Assembly: GCF_947495315.1 (NCBI RefSeq)
Contig: NZ_CANLYD010000006.1
Span: forward strand, 326,284 to 390,283
DNA length: 64,000 bases
Reading direction: 5' to 3'
DNA from: an uncultured Aquimarina sp.
Lineage (GTDB): Bacteria > Bacteroidota > Bacteroidia > Flavobacteriales > Flavobacteriaceae
Below the pieces are notes generated by a model. It did no database searches. It saw nothing but the letters and a program-made list of their open reading frames with translations, and was not told the DNA's origin. Position 1 is the first letter of the stretch. Every line of letters begins with the position of its first letter. This document shows positions 53,484 through 62,518 of this stretch, piece after piece. The translations under genes and the position numbers were made by a program.

Positions 53484-55721
53484 TTAGAGTTTAAAAGAAG
53501 TAAATATTCTGTTTTTCGTAATTCTATCTGTATTTATGATATGCGTCTGTAATTTCTCTTCAGCACTGCCAAATTTAGTATACAATTTGATTTTTAAAAA
53601 CTTAGGTTCTTTTATGTTGGGAGTATAATCATCGGGAAGTTTAATATTTAAATACCATTCTCCCTTTTCTGCATTTGCGATGATATACTCGTCTGATGTA
53701 TACTTATTGACGAGTTCATGATTTATAGTTTTCTCATCTTTTTCCATTGTATGACTTAAAACAACATATTGTTTTTTCGGATTAATGTACTGCATTTCAA
53801 ATTCTACAACAGGATGAGACCATTCTGTAACGACCCTTAAATCATATTTAGGCAACATAAAAAACTTTTGGTCAATATTTTTTAACCTCCATTTTTGATT
53901 ACGCTTAGATAACAAGTGTTTGAAATCATTTTCTATTTGATTTTGTAATCCACTAAATGATTCTATTGCTTTAACCTTGTTCTTAGCAATCTTTTTAAAT
54001 AAATCAACAGATTGCTGATATTGTTTCTCATTAGAATAATTATTGGCTAAATCCAGATATATCTGTGACTGCAATGGGGAAACATCAATAATTCTTTGAT
54101 ACACTTTTTGCGCACGATCAAATAACTCCCTTTTTTCAAGATTGAAAGCCAACACTTTAAGAACAGAAGTGTTATTAGGAAATAATTCTATTAGATTAGA
54201 AAGAATCTGTATTCCCATATCTTTCTGATTGTTATCAAAAAAATAATCAGAACATTCTACAAAAAAAGTGACATTATCCTTGTTAAACTCTTGTATATTA
54301 AGATACATTTCATAAGCTTTATTATAGTCTGATTCTTTTTTAAATAAAGTTATGAAATCAGATTCCGGACCATCAGATACAAGAAGTGGAGATGTAAACA
54401 TTTTAATCGGAATTTTTTCGTCTTTTGCTTGTTTTTCTTCAATCCTACCAGATAATGGTTTTCCCCCTTTAGTAGTAATCAATATTACACCATTAACCCC
54501 AAAAGTACCGTACAAATTAGTAGCTGCATATCCTTTTAACACTTTTACACTTTCAACATTATATGAATCAAGCAAATCGGCTCCGTTTAATACATCAGGA
54601 TTATCAAAACCGGAAAGATTACCAGCAGTAGGTATACCATCTATATATATTGTAGGTTGATTTGATCCTAAAAACGTAGTTCGTGTCCGTATCATTATAT
54701 CATTCATACTATTTCGACTATTAAGTTGTACTCCTGCGAACTTACCAGCTATTGCTTTTCCCAGGTTAATTTGATCATCTATCTCAACCGTCTGAACTGC
54801 ATATCCTACGGATTTTTCATCCACTTTCCTCATTCCTACATCAACCATTATTCGCTCTTTTTGGGCTTTGGATTTGACAATTGCTGCTTCTAAACTAGTC
54901 ACCTTATCAGTCATTTTGATATCGATAAAATTATCTTCAGGATCTACCTCTGCAATGACTTTTTCTTTATTAGTACTACTAAATACCAGAACATCACCAG
55001 GTTCTACCGCAATTTTATAATTACCATTTTTATCTGTAATTGTGCCTCTATTTTTACCTTGTACCAGAACATTTATATTAGGCAAAACATCTATATCATC
55101 TTTAACGATGCCTTCTATATATTTTTTTTGTGAATCTGTATTTTTATTAGTGACAAACTCTAAGCGAATCATTTTTTTATTTTCTGTAATAACTTTTACA
55201 CCAGAATTCGCATCTAGCTCCTGAAGGTTAATATGATATCCTAAACTATAAAATGAAGTTTCGTAAAGAAATTTTTTATTAATTTTTGGAGTGCTACTTA
55301 TTGTAAATATTCTAGGGCTATAGAGGTTTTTTTTGAATTTACCAAAGTAACCCTGGCCATCAGTAAAAAAAAGTAAGAAGTCTGCTGTTATCTTTGTATT
55401 TATTAAACCAAGATCCAAGGCGCCATCATAATTTACATCGCTAAGTTTTTGTTTTAGCGAACTCCAATCCGAGGATTTGATCTCTATCTTCTCATCAGTT
55501 AGTAATTTCGAGTTTACTATTATCAACTTTATCTTGGTATTTGGGTATTCCTTAAAAAAAACATCCAAAAACTCAAGCTCATTGGAGATATTTTTACTTT
55601 TTTGCGAAAGAGATGCATCCCAATAAATAGCTACGTTTTTAGAATCCTCAGTAGGTAGGTTTTTTGCAGTTATATTGGTACTACATAAAAGTGTAACAAT
55701 AATGATTATATATTTTCCCAT
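53484..55721 (-). CDS. VWA-like / TonB-plug / TPR protein, paralogue of 49519-51720
   Basis: 745 residues from the ATG at 55721, which matches the paralogue's start MGKYIIIIVTLL; an ATG 15 bp upstream is less likely. The same architecture as the 49519 gene is present, and by eye the C-terminal half (TPR and terminal domain) is nearly identical in protein and DNA. The plug domain differs strongly: an insertion of about 12 residues (GNLSGFDNPDVLNGADLLDS) and changed flanks. No beta-barrel follows the plug. Such uneven divergence suggests selection on the plug or gene conversion of the rest. The role may be to interact with a TonB/SusC-type system or an extracellular ligand. Confidence 0.8.
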   Translation of the reverse strand: MGKYIIIIVTLLCSTNITAKNLPTEDSKNVAIYWDASLSQKSKNISNELEFLDVFFKEYPNTKIKLIIVNSKLLTDEKIEIKSSDWSSLKQKLSDVNYDGALDLGLINTKITADFLLFFTDGQGYFGKFKKNLYSPRIFTISSTPKINKKFLYETSFYSLGYHINLQELDANSGVKVITENKKMIRLEFVTNKNTDSQKKYIEGIVKDDIDVLPNINVLVQGKNRGTITDKNGNYKIAVEPGDVLVFSSTNKEKVIAEVDPEDNFIDIKMTDKVTSLEAAIVKSKAQKERIMVDVGMRKVDEKSVGYAVQTVEIDDQINLGKAIAGKFAGVQLNSRNSMNDIMIRTRTTFLGSNQPTIYIDGIPTAGNLSGFDNPDVLNGADLLDSYNVESVKVLKGYAATNLYGTFGVNGVILITTKGGKPLSGRIEEKQAKDEKIPIKMFTSPLLVSDGPESDFITLFKKESDYNKAYEMYLNIQEFNKDNVTFFVECSDYFFDNNQKDMGIQILSNLIELFPNNTSVLKVLAFNLEKRELFDRAQKVYQRIIDVSPLQSQIYLDLANNYSNEKQYQQSVDLFKKIAKNKVKAIESFSGLQNQIENDFKHLLSKRNQKWRLKNIDQKFFMLPKYDLRVVTEWSHPVVEFEMQYINPKKQYVVLSHTMEKDEKTINHELVNKYTSDEYIIANAEKGEWYLNIKLPDDYTPNIKEPKFLKIKLYTKFGSAEEKLQTHIINTDRITKNRIFTSFKL

Positions 55722-55848
55722 AATGTTAAAGTACAAAAAATGGCCGAATCAATATTTATAAAAAAAAGAAAAATACTCCTGTCAGTTGGATTTTTTCTTT
55801 TCCAAAAGTTTCTTTATGATGTGTCAGAATCATCATACGATAATAAAA

Positions 55849-55879
55849 AAACAACCTTCTAAAAACTAGAAGGTTGTTT
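55849..55879 (-). terminator. Intrinsic terminator of the LPMO gene
   Basis: AAACAACCTTCTA (55849-55861) and TAGAAGGTTGTTT (55867-55879) form a 13-bp stem with a 5-nt loop. On the minus strand the stem is followed by a run of T, so it ends transcription of the gene at 55915-58194. Confidence 0.85.
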
Positions 55880-55914
55880 GTTGTAATAGTTTGATTTGTT
55901 CTAAGAATAAGCTC

Positions 55915-58194
55915 TTAGTTTATTACCAGTTTTAAAGTGCGTTTGGTACCAGAACGATCTAAAATTCTCATCAAATATAATCCAGGTTTAATTCCAGAAA
56001 TATCGATGGTCATATTGGTTGTACTCGTTGGTACCCTTAACGATTTTAGTTTCTTTCCATTAAGGTCAGAAATCGTAATAATACTATTCTTTAAATCTGT
56101 TGTGTTTTGTACTGAAACACTTGTAGTTGCAGGATTCGGGAATATTTCAAAAGATGTGTTTTCGATATTATTTTCTCTATTTACTACAGTTTCACAAGTA
56201 GGCGCTGTTGTAGAATTACTAAAATAAATGGAGTAATCCTTGGCGACCAGTACAAAGTTTCTTTTATCAATCGTTACATAATAATCTCCATCCAAACCAG
56301 GAATGTTCGTACCGTTTAAAGAAATTTGAGGATTCGTCTCATTGAAGTTCTGTGTAGCATTTGAAAAATCAATATACCACGGTGCTGTATTTAAATTAAA
56401 TGAAAATTGATATAAACCATTATTAGCTAAACTCCAATTTAGTGTAAATAAGGTGATACTGTCCATATTTGGACCACCAGTTCCTAGTACGTAAATATAA
56501 TCATAAGAAGTATTTATACTGACTAAAGCAGTTTCCATTGGTGCACCAAAAGTACAATCATCTGCAGGTGGATCAATAATAATATCATCCGTAACGGTAA
56601 TCATTACCGAAGCAGTATCAGTTCCACCATTTCCATCACTAACGGTAACAGTAGCGGTATAGTTTCCTGTTGTATATGTATGTGTTGAAATAGCTCCCGT
56701 TCCAGAAGTTCCATCACCATAATCAATGCTATAGGTAAGTGTATCGTTATCTGCGTCGGTAGATCCAGAAGCATCCAAAACAACTTCTAGAGGAGTAACT
56801 CCAGCGGTTGGAGTAGCAGTGAGGACAGCCACAGGAGCGGTATTTACCGGGTCTGTATCACCAGCACATAGCGGAGCTATATCTGAATTACTACAATAAA
56901 TTGTAAAATCTCCTGTAGTAGAAACTAGTACCAGATTATCTCCGTCCACGGTTACATAATAGCTTCCATCTAATCCAACAAAGCTAGAACCGGCAATGGT
57001 GATTTGTGATGCAGCAGCATTAAAGTTTTGTGTAGATACGTCAATTAAATCATTATACCAGTCTGGAATACCATTGTTAGTACTTAACGAAAATTGGTAT
57101 AAACCGTTATTTCCTAAATCCCAGTTGATAGAGCAGTTGGTGATATTATCTAAATTAGGACCACGATCACCAAATACATAAATATTGGAATATGAATTAT
57201 TTACAGAAGGTAATGGGGTAGCTCTTGGCGTATCAAAAGGACAAATTATTTCTTCACATGCTGTATCTACTACTAAGTCAATAGTTTGTACAAAGCCGCT
57301 GCTAAAAACGCCATCACTAACTGTTAAGGTAACTATAGCGCTATCTTGATTGGTATAGCTATGTGAAACATTAACACCCTCAGCAGTCGTGCCATCTCCA
57401 AAATCCCAGGAATAGGTCAAAGCATCTCCATTTGGATCAAAAGAACTACTGGCATCAAATTCGACATCTGGGCCTCCACATCGGCCATTATCATTTGTGA
57501 ACAATGCTACAGGAGGTTTTGGTTCTGTTGTTTGGCCAAAATCAACATCACTAGTAGCGTAAAAAGCTTCTTCAGTAAGAGATCGTTGCCAAATACTATA
57601 AATAACGTGTTTGCCAGTTCTTGGAGGAAGTATAACATCTATATTGTCAATTGCGGATGCTTCTCGTGGTTCTGTTTCCACAAGAAGTTCAAGACTATCC
57701 CAAGTTAAAGGTTGATCTGGAGTCCAACTCTCTTTCGTAATGTATACTCTATAATATAATGTTTGATGCGGAGCTGTATTGGTCCAGGTTACAGTAAATG
57801 GACCAGGAGTAACCGGTGTAGTTATCCAATCATCGCGTACTTGATCGAGTCCACCGTATTTATCAGGTCTTCCTGCACTTGCTAGATTACCATCTGGGAT
57901 AATTTCTCGATGCATACCATTGGCATCCATACGTGCAACTTCATTCCAATCATATAAAGCTTGAGTACCATATAAAGCAACGGCATCAATGCAAGCAGGT
58001 GAATCTGGGCTCTCAGGGTTCTCCTGAAAACAAATCCAAACTCTGCTTGGAGGACTTGTTACAGTACCATGCGAAAAAATGGTTTGAAGACTAGGAAAAA
58101 TGAAAGCAACACATATCAATAGTGGAACTGACAATTTTCTTAAGTAAGATGTAATCTGACCTAAGATTGAGGTTTTAGAGTCTGTATTTTTCAT
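55915..58194 (-). CDS. AA10 lytic polysaccharide monooxygenase with PKD domains and T9SS tail
   Basis: 759 residues. A 41-residue signal peptide ends IFS, leaving His42 as the mature N-terminus (HGTVTSPPSR), the histidine-brace ligand. The second brace His is His143 in TNTAPHQTLYY. The AA10 (CBM33) domain spans about 42-230, with RDDWITTP and a Phe in FYATSDVDF near the copper site. Two PKD domains follow (about 235-310, YSWDFGDGTT, and 460-540, YSIDYGDGTS), each with a beta-rich partner repeat (WYNDLIDVSTQNF, WYIDFSNATQNF), and a T9SS type A tail (FEIFPNPATTSVS). AA10 enzymes oxidatively cleave chitin or cellulose. The target is not decided by sequence alone. Confidence 0.9.
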   Translation of the reverse strand: MKNTDSKTSILGQITSYLRKLSVPLLICVAFIFPSLQTIFSHGTVTSPPSRVWICFQENPESPDSPACIDAVALYGTQALYDWNEVARMDANGMHREIIPDGNLASAGRPDKYGGLDQVRDDWITTPVTPGPFTVTWTNTAPHQTLYYRVYITKESWTPDQPLTWDSLELLVETEPREASAIDNIDVILPPRTGKHVIYSIWQRSLTEEAFYATSDVDFGQTTEPKPPVALFTNDNGRCGGPDVEFDASSSFDPNGDALTYSWDFGDGTTAEGVNVSHSYTNQDSAIVTLTVSDGVFSSGFVQTIDLVVDTACEEIICPFDTPRATPLPSVNNSYSNIYVFGDRGPNLDNITNCSINWDLGNNGLYQFSLSTNNGIPDWYNDLIDVSTQNFNAAASQITIAGSSFVGLDGSYYVTVDGDNLVLVSTTGDFTIYCSNSDIAPLCAGDTDPVNTAPVAVLTATPTAGVTPLEVVLDASGSTDADNDTLTYSIDYGDGTSGTGAISTHTYTTGNYTATVTVSDGNGGTDTASVMITVTDDIIIDPPADDCTFGAPMETALVSINTSYDYIYVLGTGGPNMDSITLFTLNWSLANNGLYQFSFNLNTAPWYIDFSNATQNFNETNPQISLNGTNIPGLDGDYYVTIDKRNFVLVAKDYSIYFSNSTTAPTCETVVNRENNIENTSFEIFPNPATTSVSVQNTTDLKNSIITISDLNGKKLKSLRVPTSTTNMTIDISGIKPGLYLMRILDRSGTKRTLKLVIN

Positions 58195-58635
58195 GTTGTT
58201 ATTGAATTGTTATTAATGAATTACTTTTCAAAAAAACAGGGTGGTTCAATAACAATTATGAAATTAGTATTTATTATCCTTGTTGTCAATGAATTAACAT
58301 TTTTTAAGTTAATATTTAACATACATAAAGAATATGAAGTGTTGCCAAAAGATCACTTTACTTTGGGACGTATAATGAAAAGGATCTGCTAGCCCTTTAG
58401 AAGTAGGAGTGAGGCTGTGCAAAAACTATTCTTCTTTTTAGATTTTAATAAAAAACTGTGGTTTTTAGTTGAAGAGTTGAAGCACTAGTATTAAACATAC
58501 AATATTTTGTTTCAGGTTTAAAATGGGTATTTCTACGTGTACATAAAATAACAGCAAATTTTTAGCTTTAACAAAAATATTCTTAACAGATAATTTCCCT
58601 TTTTTTTAGATAATAACAACCTAAAACTTTAACTA
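58195..58635. other. 441-bp divergent intergenic region
   Basis: Lies between the LPMO gene (minus) and the decarboxylase operon (plus). A short frame at 58207-58392 looks like chance AT-rich sequence. No clear TAnnTTTG promoter was found; TAGCTTTA near 58563 is the nearest match. Confidence 0.4.
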
Positions 58636-60366
58636 ATGCAGAACGATACATTTACAGTAGCTGATTATTTATTAACTCGCTTAAAACAATTGGATGTTAC
58701 AGAATTATTTCAAATTCCCGGAGATTACGTTAAAAACTTCACACAAGCTTTAGAAAAATTTAATGGTATTGAAACTATTGGAACTTCTAACGAATTAGAC
58801 GCTTCTTATGCCGCAGATGCCTATGGAAGAACCAGAGGACTGTCTGCTGTTTCATTACAATATGGTGTCAGTACTTTTAGTGCATTAAATGCTGTTGCTG
58901 GTGCTTATGTAGAATCCAGTCCAATGGTGGTTATAAGTGCCACACCTGGTTCTAATGACCGACAAATTGGAAATATGTATAATGTTTTATACCATCACTC
59001 GACAGGTAACCTAAAAGCGGATCAAGAGATTTATAATCACGTTACAGTGGCTTCAGATACCTTAAGTACTTCAGTGGGCGCTGCAAAGAAAATTGATAAA
59101 TTATTAGTTGCTGCAATTACACATAAAAAACCTGTTTATATCGCAGCTTATAGTGAAGTGTGGGGGGAGCCTTGTAAACGCCCTTCGAAAAAGAAGTTAC
59201 AGCCTAAAGTTAAAAAGAGTAAACAAGATGCACTGTTAAATGCTGTAGATCAAGCTTGGACACAATTAACAGCTGCAAAACACCCCATGATTTTTGCGGG
59301 TGTGGAGGTTTTAAGACATGGCTTACCAGGTTTACTTCAAAAAATAATAGATGCAAGCGGATTTGTATACACAACCACATCGCTGGGTAAAACGGTACTG
59401 GATGAAAAAGGAGATCATTTTATTGGTACATACTCAGACGCAGCCTCTATAAACAATGTAACAAATTATGTGAAAACATCTGACTGTTTTTTAACCTTGG
59501 GAACCCTCATTACAGATGATTATTTATGGTTTGTTGAAAATAAATTTTCTGATATGGTGATGGCAACAACAACAGAAATCAGGGCTGGATATTATACATA
59601 TAATGACGTTACCATGAAAGATTTTATGGAAGCCTTATTAGAGCGTTTTGAAAACAGTACATCCTATCCATTAAAAAACAAAGCACCTAAGCAACCCAAA
59701 TATCCTGAACCCTGGAGTTCATCGTCAGACCCAAAATACAATGACAAACCAGATGTTATTACCTATAATCGCTTTTTTCAACACACTGTTAAGCATATAG
59801 AAGACAACAAGCTGTGGGATGACATTAATCTAACATTTGGTGTGAGTTCTGCAATGTATGTTGCCACCAATATTTACGGAATGAAACAAAACAGCTTTAT
59901 AAGTTCTGCTGCCTGGCAATGTATTGGTTATGAAACGGGTGCTGCTTTAGGAGCACAATTGGGAAGTAAAAAACAATCCTGGACAATCGCTGGTGATGGT
60001 GGCTTTATGATGATTTGCCAATCGCTTTCAACCTTGGCAAAATACGATGTAAACAGTGTCATTTTTGTAATGAGCAATCAAGTGTATGCTATAGAACAAG
60101 TTTTTGTAGATGTAGATGCTTTTTGCCCGAATGGTACATTCGATGAGTTTGACAACCTGGCAAAATGGGATTATATGGCCTTAGCCAAAGCTTATGGAGC
60201 TAATGGGTATCAAGCTAGTACCATAAAGGAATTAAATACTGTATTAAAAACACTTAAAACTACAAAAACGAAGAAACCCACTTTGGTGGAAATTATAATT
60301 CCTGAAAAAGATTTAGCAGGACAAATGAAAAATCTAACCCCTCAAGTAATGAACTGTAACAACTAA
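58636..60366 (+). CDS. Thiamine-diphosphate-dependent 2-oxo acid decarboxylase (PDC/IPDC type)
   Basis: 576 residues with the full ThDP decarboxylase fold: PYR domain with catalytic Glu53 (GTSNELDASYAADAYGR) and the His-His pair His120-His121 (VLYHHSTG) that marks pyruvate, indolepyruvate and phenylpyruvate decarboxylases. A central domain follows (about 200-340), then the PP domain with AGDGGFMMI near 452-460 and SNQVYAIEQ for the Mg-ThDP motif, where the usual NN is NQ. It is cytosolic, probably a tetramer. It is followed after 10 bp by an FAD oxidase, which could feed it 2-oxo acids. Likely products are aldehydes or acyloins from amino-acid-derived 2-oxo acids. Specificity is not resolved. 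Confidence 0.88.
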   Translation: MQNDTFTVADYLLTRLKQLDVTELFQIPGDYVKNFTQALEKFNGIETIGTSNELDASYAADAYGRTRGLSAVSLQYGVSTFSALNAVAGAYVESSPMVVISATPGSNDRQIGNMYNVLYHHSTGNLKADQEIYNHVTVASDTLSTSVGAAKKIDKLLVAAITHKKPVYIAAYSEVWGEPCKRPSKKKLQPKVKKSKQDALLNAVDQAWTQLTAAKHPMIFAGVEVLRHGLPGLLQKIIDASGFVYTTTSLGKTVLDEKGDHFIGTYSDAASINNVTNYVKTSDCFLTLGTLITDDYLWFVENKFSDMVMATTTEIRAGYYTYNDVTMKDFMEALLERFENSTSYPLKNKAPKQPKYPEPWSSSSDPKYNDKPDVITYNRFFQHTVKHIEDNKLWDDINLTFGVSSAMYVATNIYGMKQNSFISSAAWQCIGYETGAALGAQLGSKKQSWTIAGDGGFMMICQSLSTLAKYDVNSVIFVMSNQVYAIEQVFVDVDAFCPNGTFDEFDNLAKWDYMALAKAYGANGYQASTIKELNTVLKTLKTTKTKKPTLVEIIIPEKDLAGQMKNLTPQVMNCNN

Positions 60367-60376
60367 AATATAACAA

Positions 60377-62476
60377 ATGGAAAACAAGACATACTCAATT
60401 TTTGGAGCCGGAGCAGCTGGTTTATATACAGCCTGGAGATTACTTAAAGGAAAACCATCTAATTCAAAAGATACATCGAAAAATTTAAAAGAAGGAGATA
60501 CGCTGGAATTATATGATTGGGGTAAATATGAATTTTCGAAAGAAGATAAAGGAACCCGAGCAGCAGGTGCCAGAGTTTGTACCTGGCATTATAAAGACGA
60601 TCCAGACGCTTCTTATTTGGAACTAGGGGGTATGCGTTATTCTGCTTGGGATTATAAAAAAACAAAGAACAACCCAAATCCCAACGATGGTAATAATCCG
60701 GGACATCGATTAGTAACCAAAACCATTAATGAAATTGGTTTGGAAAAGTACTCTGTACCTTTTAACGAAGCTAGTGACCCGCTTTTATCTTTAAGAGCAA
60801 AAAGCATGTATACCTCAGATATTGATGCGAGCAATCCTGCGCCGTATAATGTAAATAATTATGGAGCAGACTCAGGACCAGACGACGGTTTTACTAAAAT
60901 CGAAAGCGTTGGGATTGACGTTTCTGAAGATGCATTACCACCTACAAGAAATGAATGGTGTACATTTTATGAGGAAGGAAAAATAACAAAAGATTTAGGC
61001 GACGAATCTATCTTTGAAAAAGGACAAAAACTAAAAGATATTGGGTATTGGAATTTAGCCTATGATGTTTTAGGACAAGAAGGCTTCGGTTATTTAGCAG
61101 ATGGTAATGGGTATTCTTCAAATGTAGTAAATAGTAACTCTGCACAATCGTTTGAAGTTAATAATGAATTTACACCAGGAACGCTATATAAAACATTGAC
61201 CATTGGGTATTCTGGTATTTTTTCTACGCTTTTTCAAGAAATTGTAAAACTTGCGGAAGAGACAGGCATCTGTTTTGAGTACTATCCAAATACTAGACTA
61301 CGTTCTATTTTAGAAAATAAAAATGTCATTCATTATACCACAGCAAGTAGAAAAGAACCTACTAAAGAATTGGATTCAAAAACGTGTGATGCTGCATTTT
61401 TAGCAATGGGAAGGTATGCTATAGATTTAGTAGCACAAGCTACCCGTTATATGAACAAAAAACGAGGAGATTTTGATGTTTTAAATGATGATAAAGTACA
61501 ATTGTATTTAGAATCTGTTTTAATGCAACCTTCCTATAAAATTGGGATGTTCTTTGATACTCCCTGGTGGAGAGATGACATTCCGTCACCTCCAAAATAT
61601 CCGGCAAAACTAAACAGTTACTTTTTAACTCAAGAAGGTATTAAAGCACTTAAGAAGGATAAATTTCCTGCTAAATATTTAAAAGCAATAGAAAAAGCGG
61701 CTTCAGAAGCTGCCAAGGCAAAGTTAACCGCAGAAAGTGAGAATAAAGCCTATGATAATTCAGTGACATCACTTATAGATGTCACCTATGATACCGAAGC
61801 TTCTTTTTTAAATGCAGCAGAAACTATAGTCGAAGCAAATTTCAGTTATAAAGAAACACAACAAATTACAGGTGTAGCGCATTTAGATACGATTGGCCCT
61901 AGTGCTACAGATATGCCTATTAGACAAGTGGTTTATTTTGGAGACAATGCACGTGATAAAAAAGGGAAGAAAGTTTACGGAATTTTAGCCAGTTATGACG
62001 ATATACAGTACACCACTTTCTGGAAAGCCTTAGAAATTGGTCCCAATAGAGAACGTAAAATAGCAGAGTCTCAAGATACCCAACCCTTAGAAGGGCCACG
62101 TAAAGCGCCTGCAATCATGGTAAAAATGTTACGCAAGCAACTGGCAAGCTTACATTTTGGTTCTCAAGCAAGTTATACAGCGGTTCCAGAACCTTTAGAA
62201 ACCAAATATATGGATTGGTCTTTACCACCATTTAATGCAGGATATCATGCGTATTTCTCTCATTACAATATTGGAGATGTACAGCAAAAGATACGAAAGC
62301 CATCATCCTTAGTAAAAGGTAAAGACTGTAATCTCTTTATTATTGGATCCACGTATTCTAATGATCAGGCTTGGGTAGAAGGTGCTTTTTGTACAGCAGA
62401 ATCTGTTTTAAACGATTTCTTCAATATAGAAAAACTAATAGACGATTCAGCCTATCCATTTATTTGTCCGGAGTAA
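60377..62476 (+). CDS. FAD-dependent amine/L-amino-acid oxidase-like protein
   Basis: 699 residues. The Rossmann dinucleotide motif GAGAAGLYTAWRLL is at 10-23 and the family signature ELGGMRYSAWDYK occurs at about 76-88, as in RebO/VioA and monoamine-oxidase-type flavoproteins. DAAFLAMGRYAIDL (about 336) is a second cofactor contact, and the FAD-binding C-terminal segment is FIIGSTYSNDQAWVEGAFCTAES. It is longer than usual because of insertions (for example an Ala/Lys-rich helix at about 430-460). No signal peptide, so cytosolic. It lies between the decarboxylase (10 bp) and a GC-richer third gene (42 bp). Oxidative deamination of an amino acid is a reasonable guess; the substrate is unknown. 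Confidence 0.78.
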   Translation: MENKTYSIFGAGAAGLYTAWRLLKGKPSNSKDTSKNLKEGDTLELYDWGKYEFSKEDKGTRAAGARVCTWHYKDDPDASYLELGGMRYSAWDYKKTKNNPNPNDGNNPGHRLVTKTINEIGLEKYSVPFNEASDPLLSLRAKSMYTSDIDASNPAPYNVNNYGADSGPDDGFTKIESVGIDVSEDALPPTRNEWCTFYEEGKITKDLGDESIFEKGQKLKDIGYWNLAYDVLGQEGFGYLADGNGYSSNVVNSNSAQSFEVNNEFTPGTLYKTLTIGYSGIFSTLFQEIVKLAEETGICFEYYPNTRLRSILENKNVIHYTTASRKEPTKELDSKTCDAAFLAMGRYAIDLVAQATRYMNKKRGDFDVLNDDKVQLYLESVLMQPSYKIGMFFDTPWWRDDIPSPPKYPAKLNSYFLTQEGIKALKKDKFPAKYLKAIEKAASEAAKAKLTAESENKAYDNSVTSLIDVTYDTEASFLNAAETIVEANFSYKETQQITGVAHLDTIGPSATDMPIRQVVYFGDNARDKKGKKVYGILASYDDIQYTTFWKALEIGPNRERKIAESQDTQPLEGPRKAPAIMVKMLRKQLASLHFGSQASYTAVPEPLETKYMDWSLPPFNAGYHAYFSHYNIGDVQQKIRKPSSLVKGKDCNLFIIGSTYSNDQAWVEGAFCTAESVLNDFFNIEKLIDDSAYPFICPE

Positions 62477-62518
62477 ACATAACATCAGAAAAGTATTAAT
62501 CTTATAAAGTAAATTATT

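Noticed and set aside
54352..54660. Plus-strand ORFs antisense to the plug domains (also at 50387-50659)
   Set aside because: Present in both paralogues only because the coding strand is duplicated; no independent sign of coding.
58207..58392. 61-codon plus-strand ORF upstream of the decarboxylase operon
   Set aside because: Hydrophobic AT-rich frame without recognisable family or promoter; overlaps the likely leader region of the divergent LPMO gene and looks like chance.
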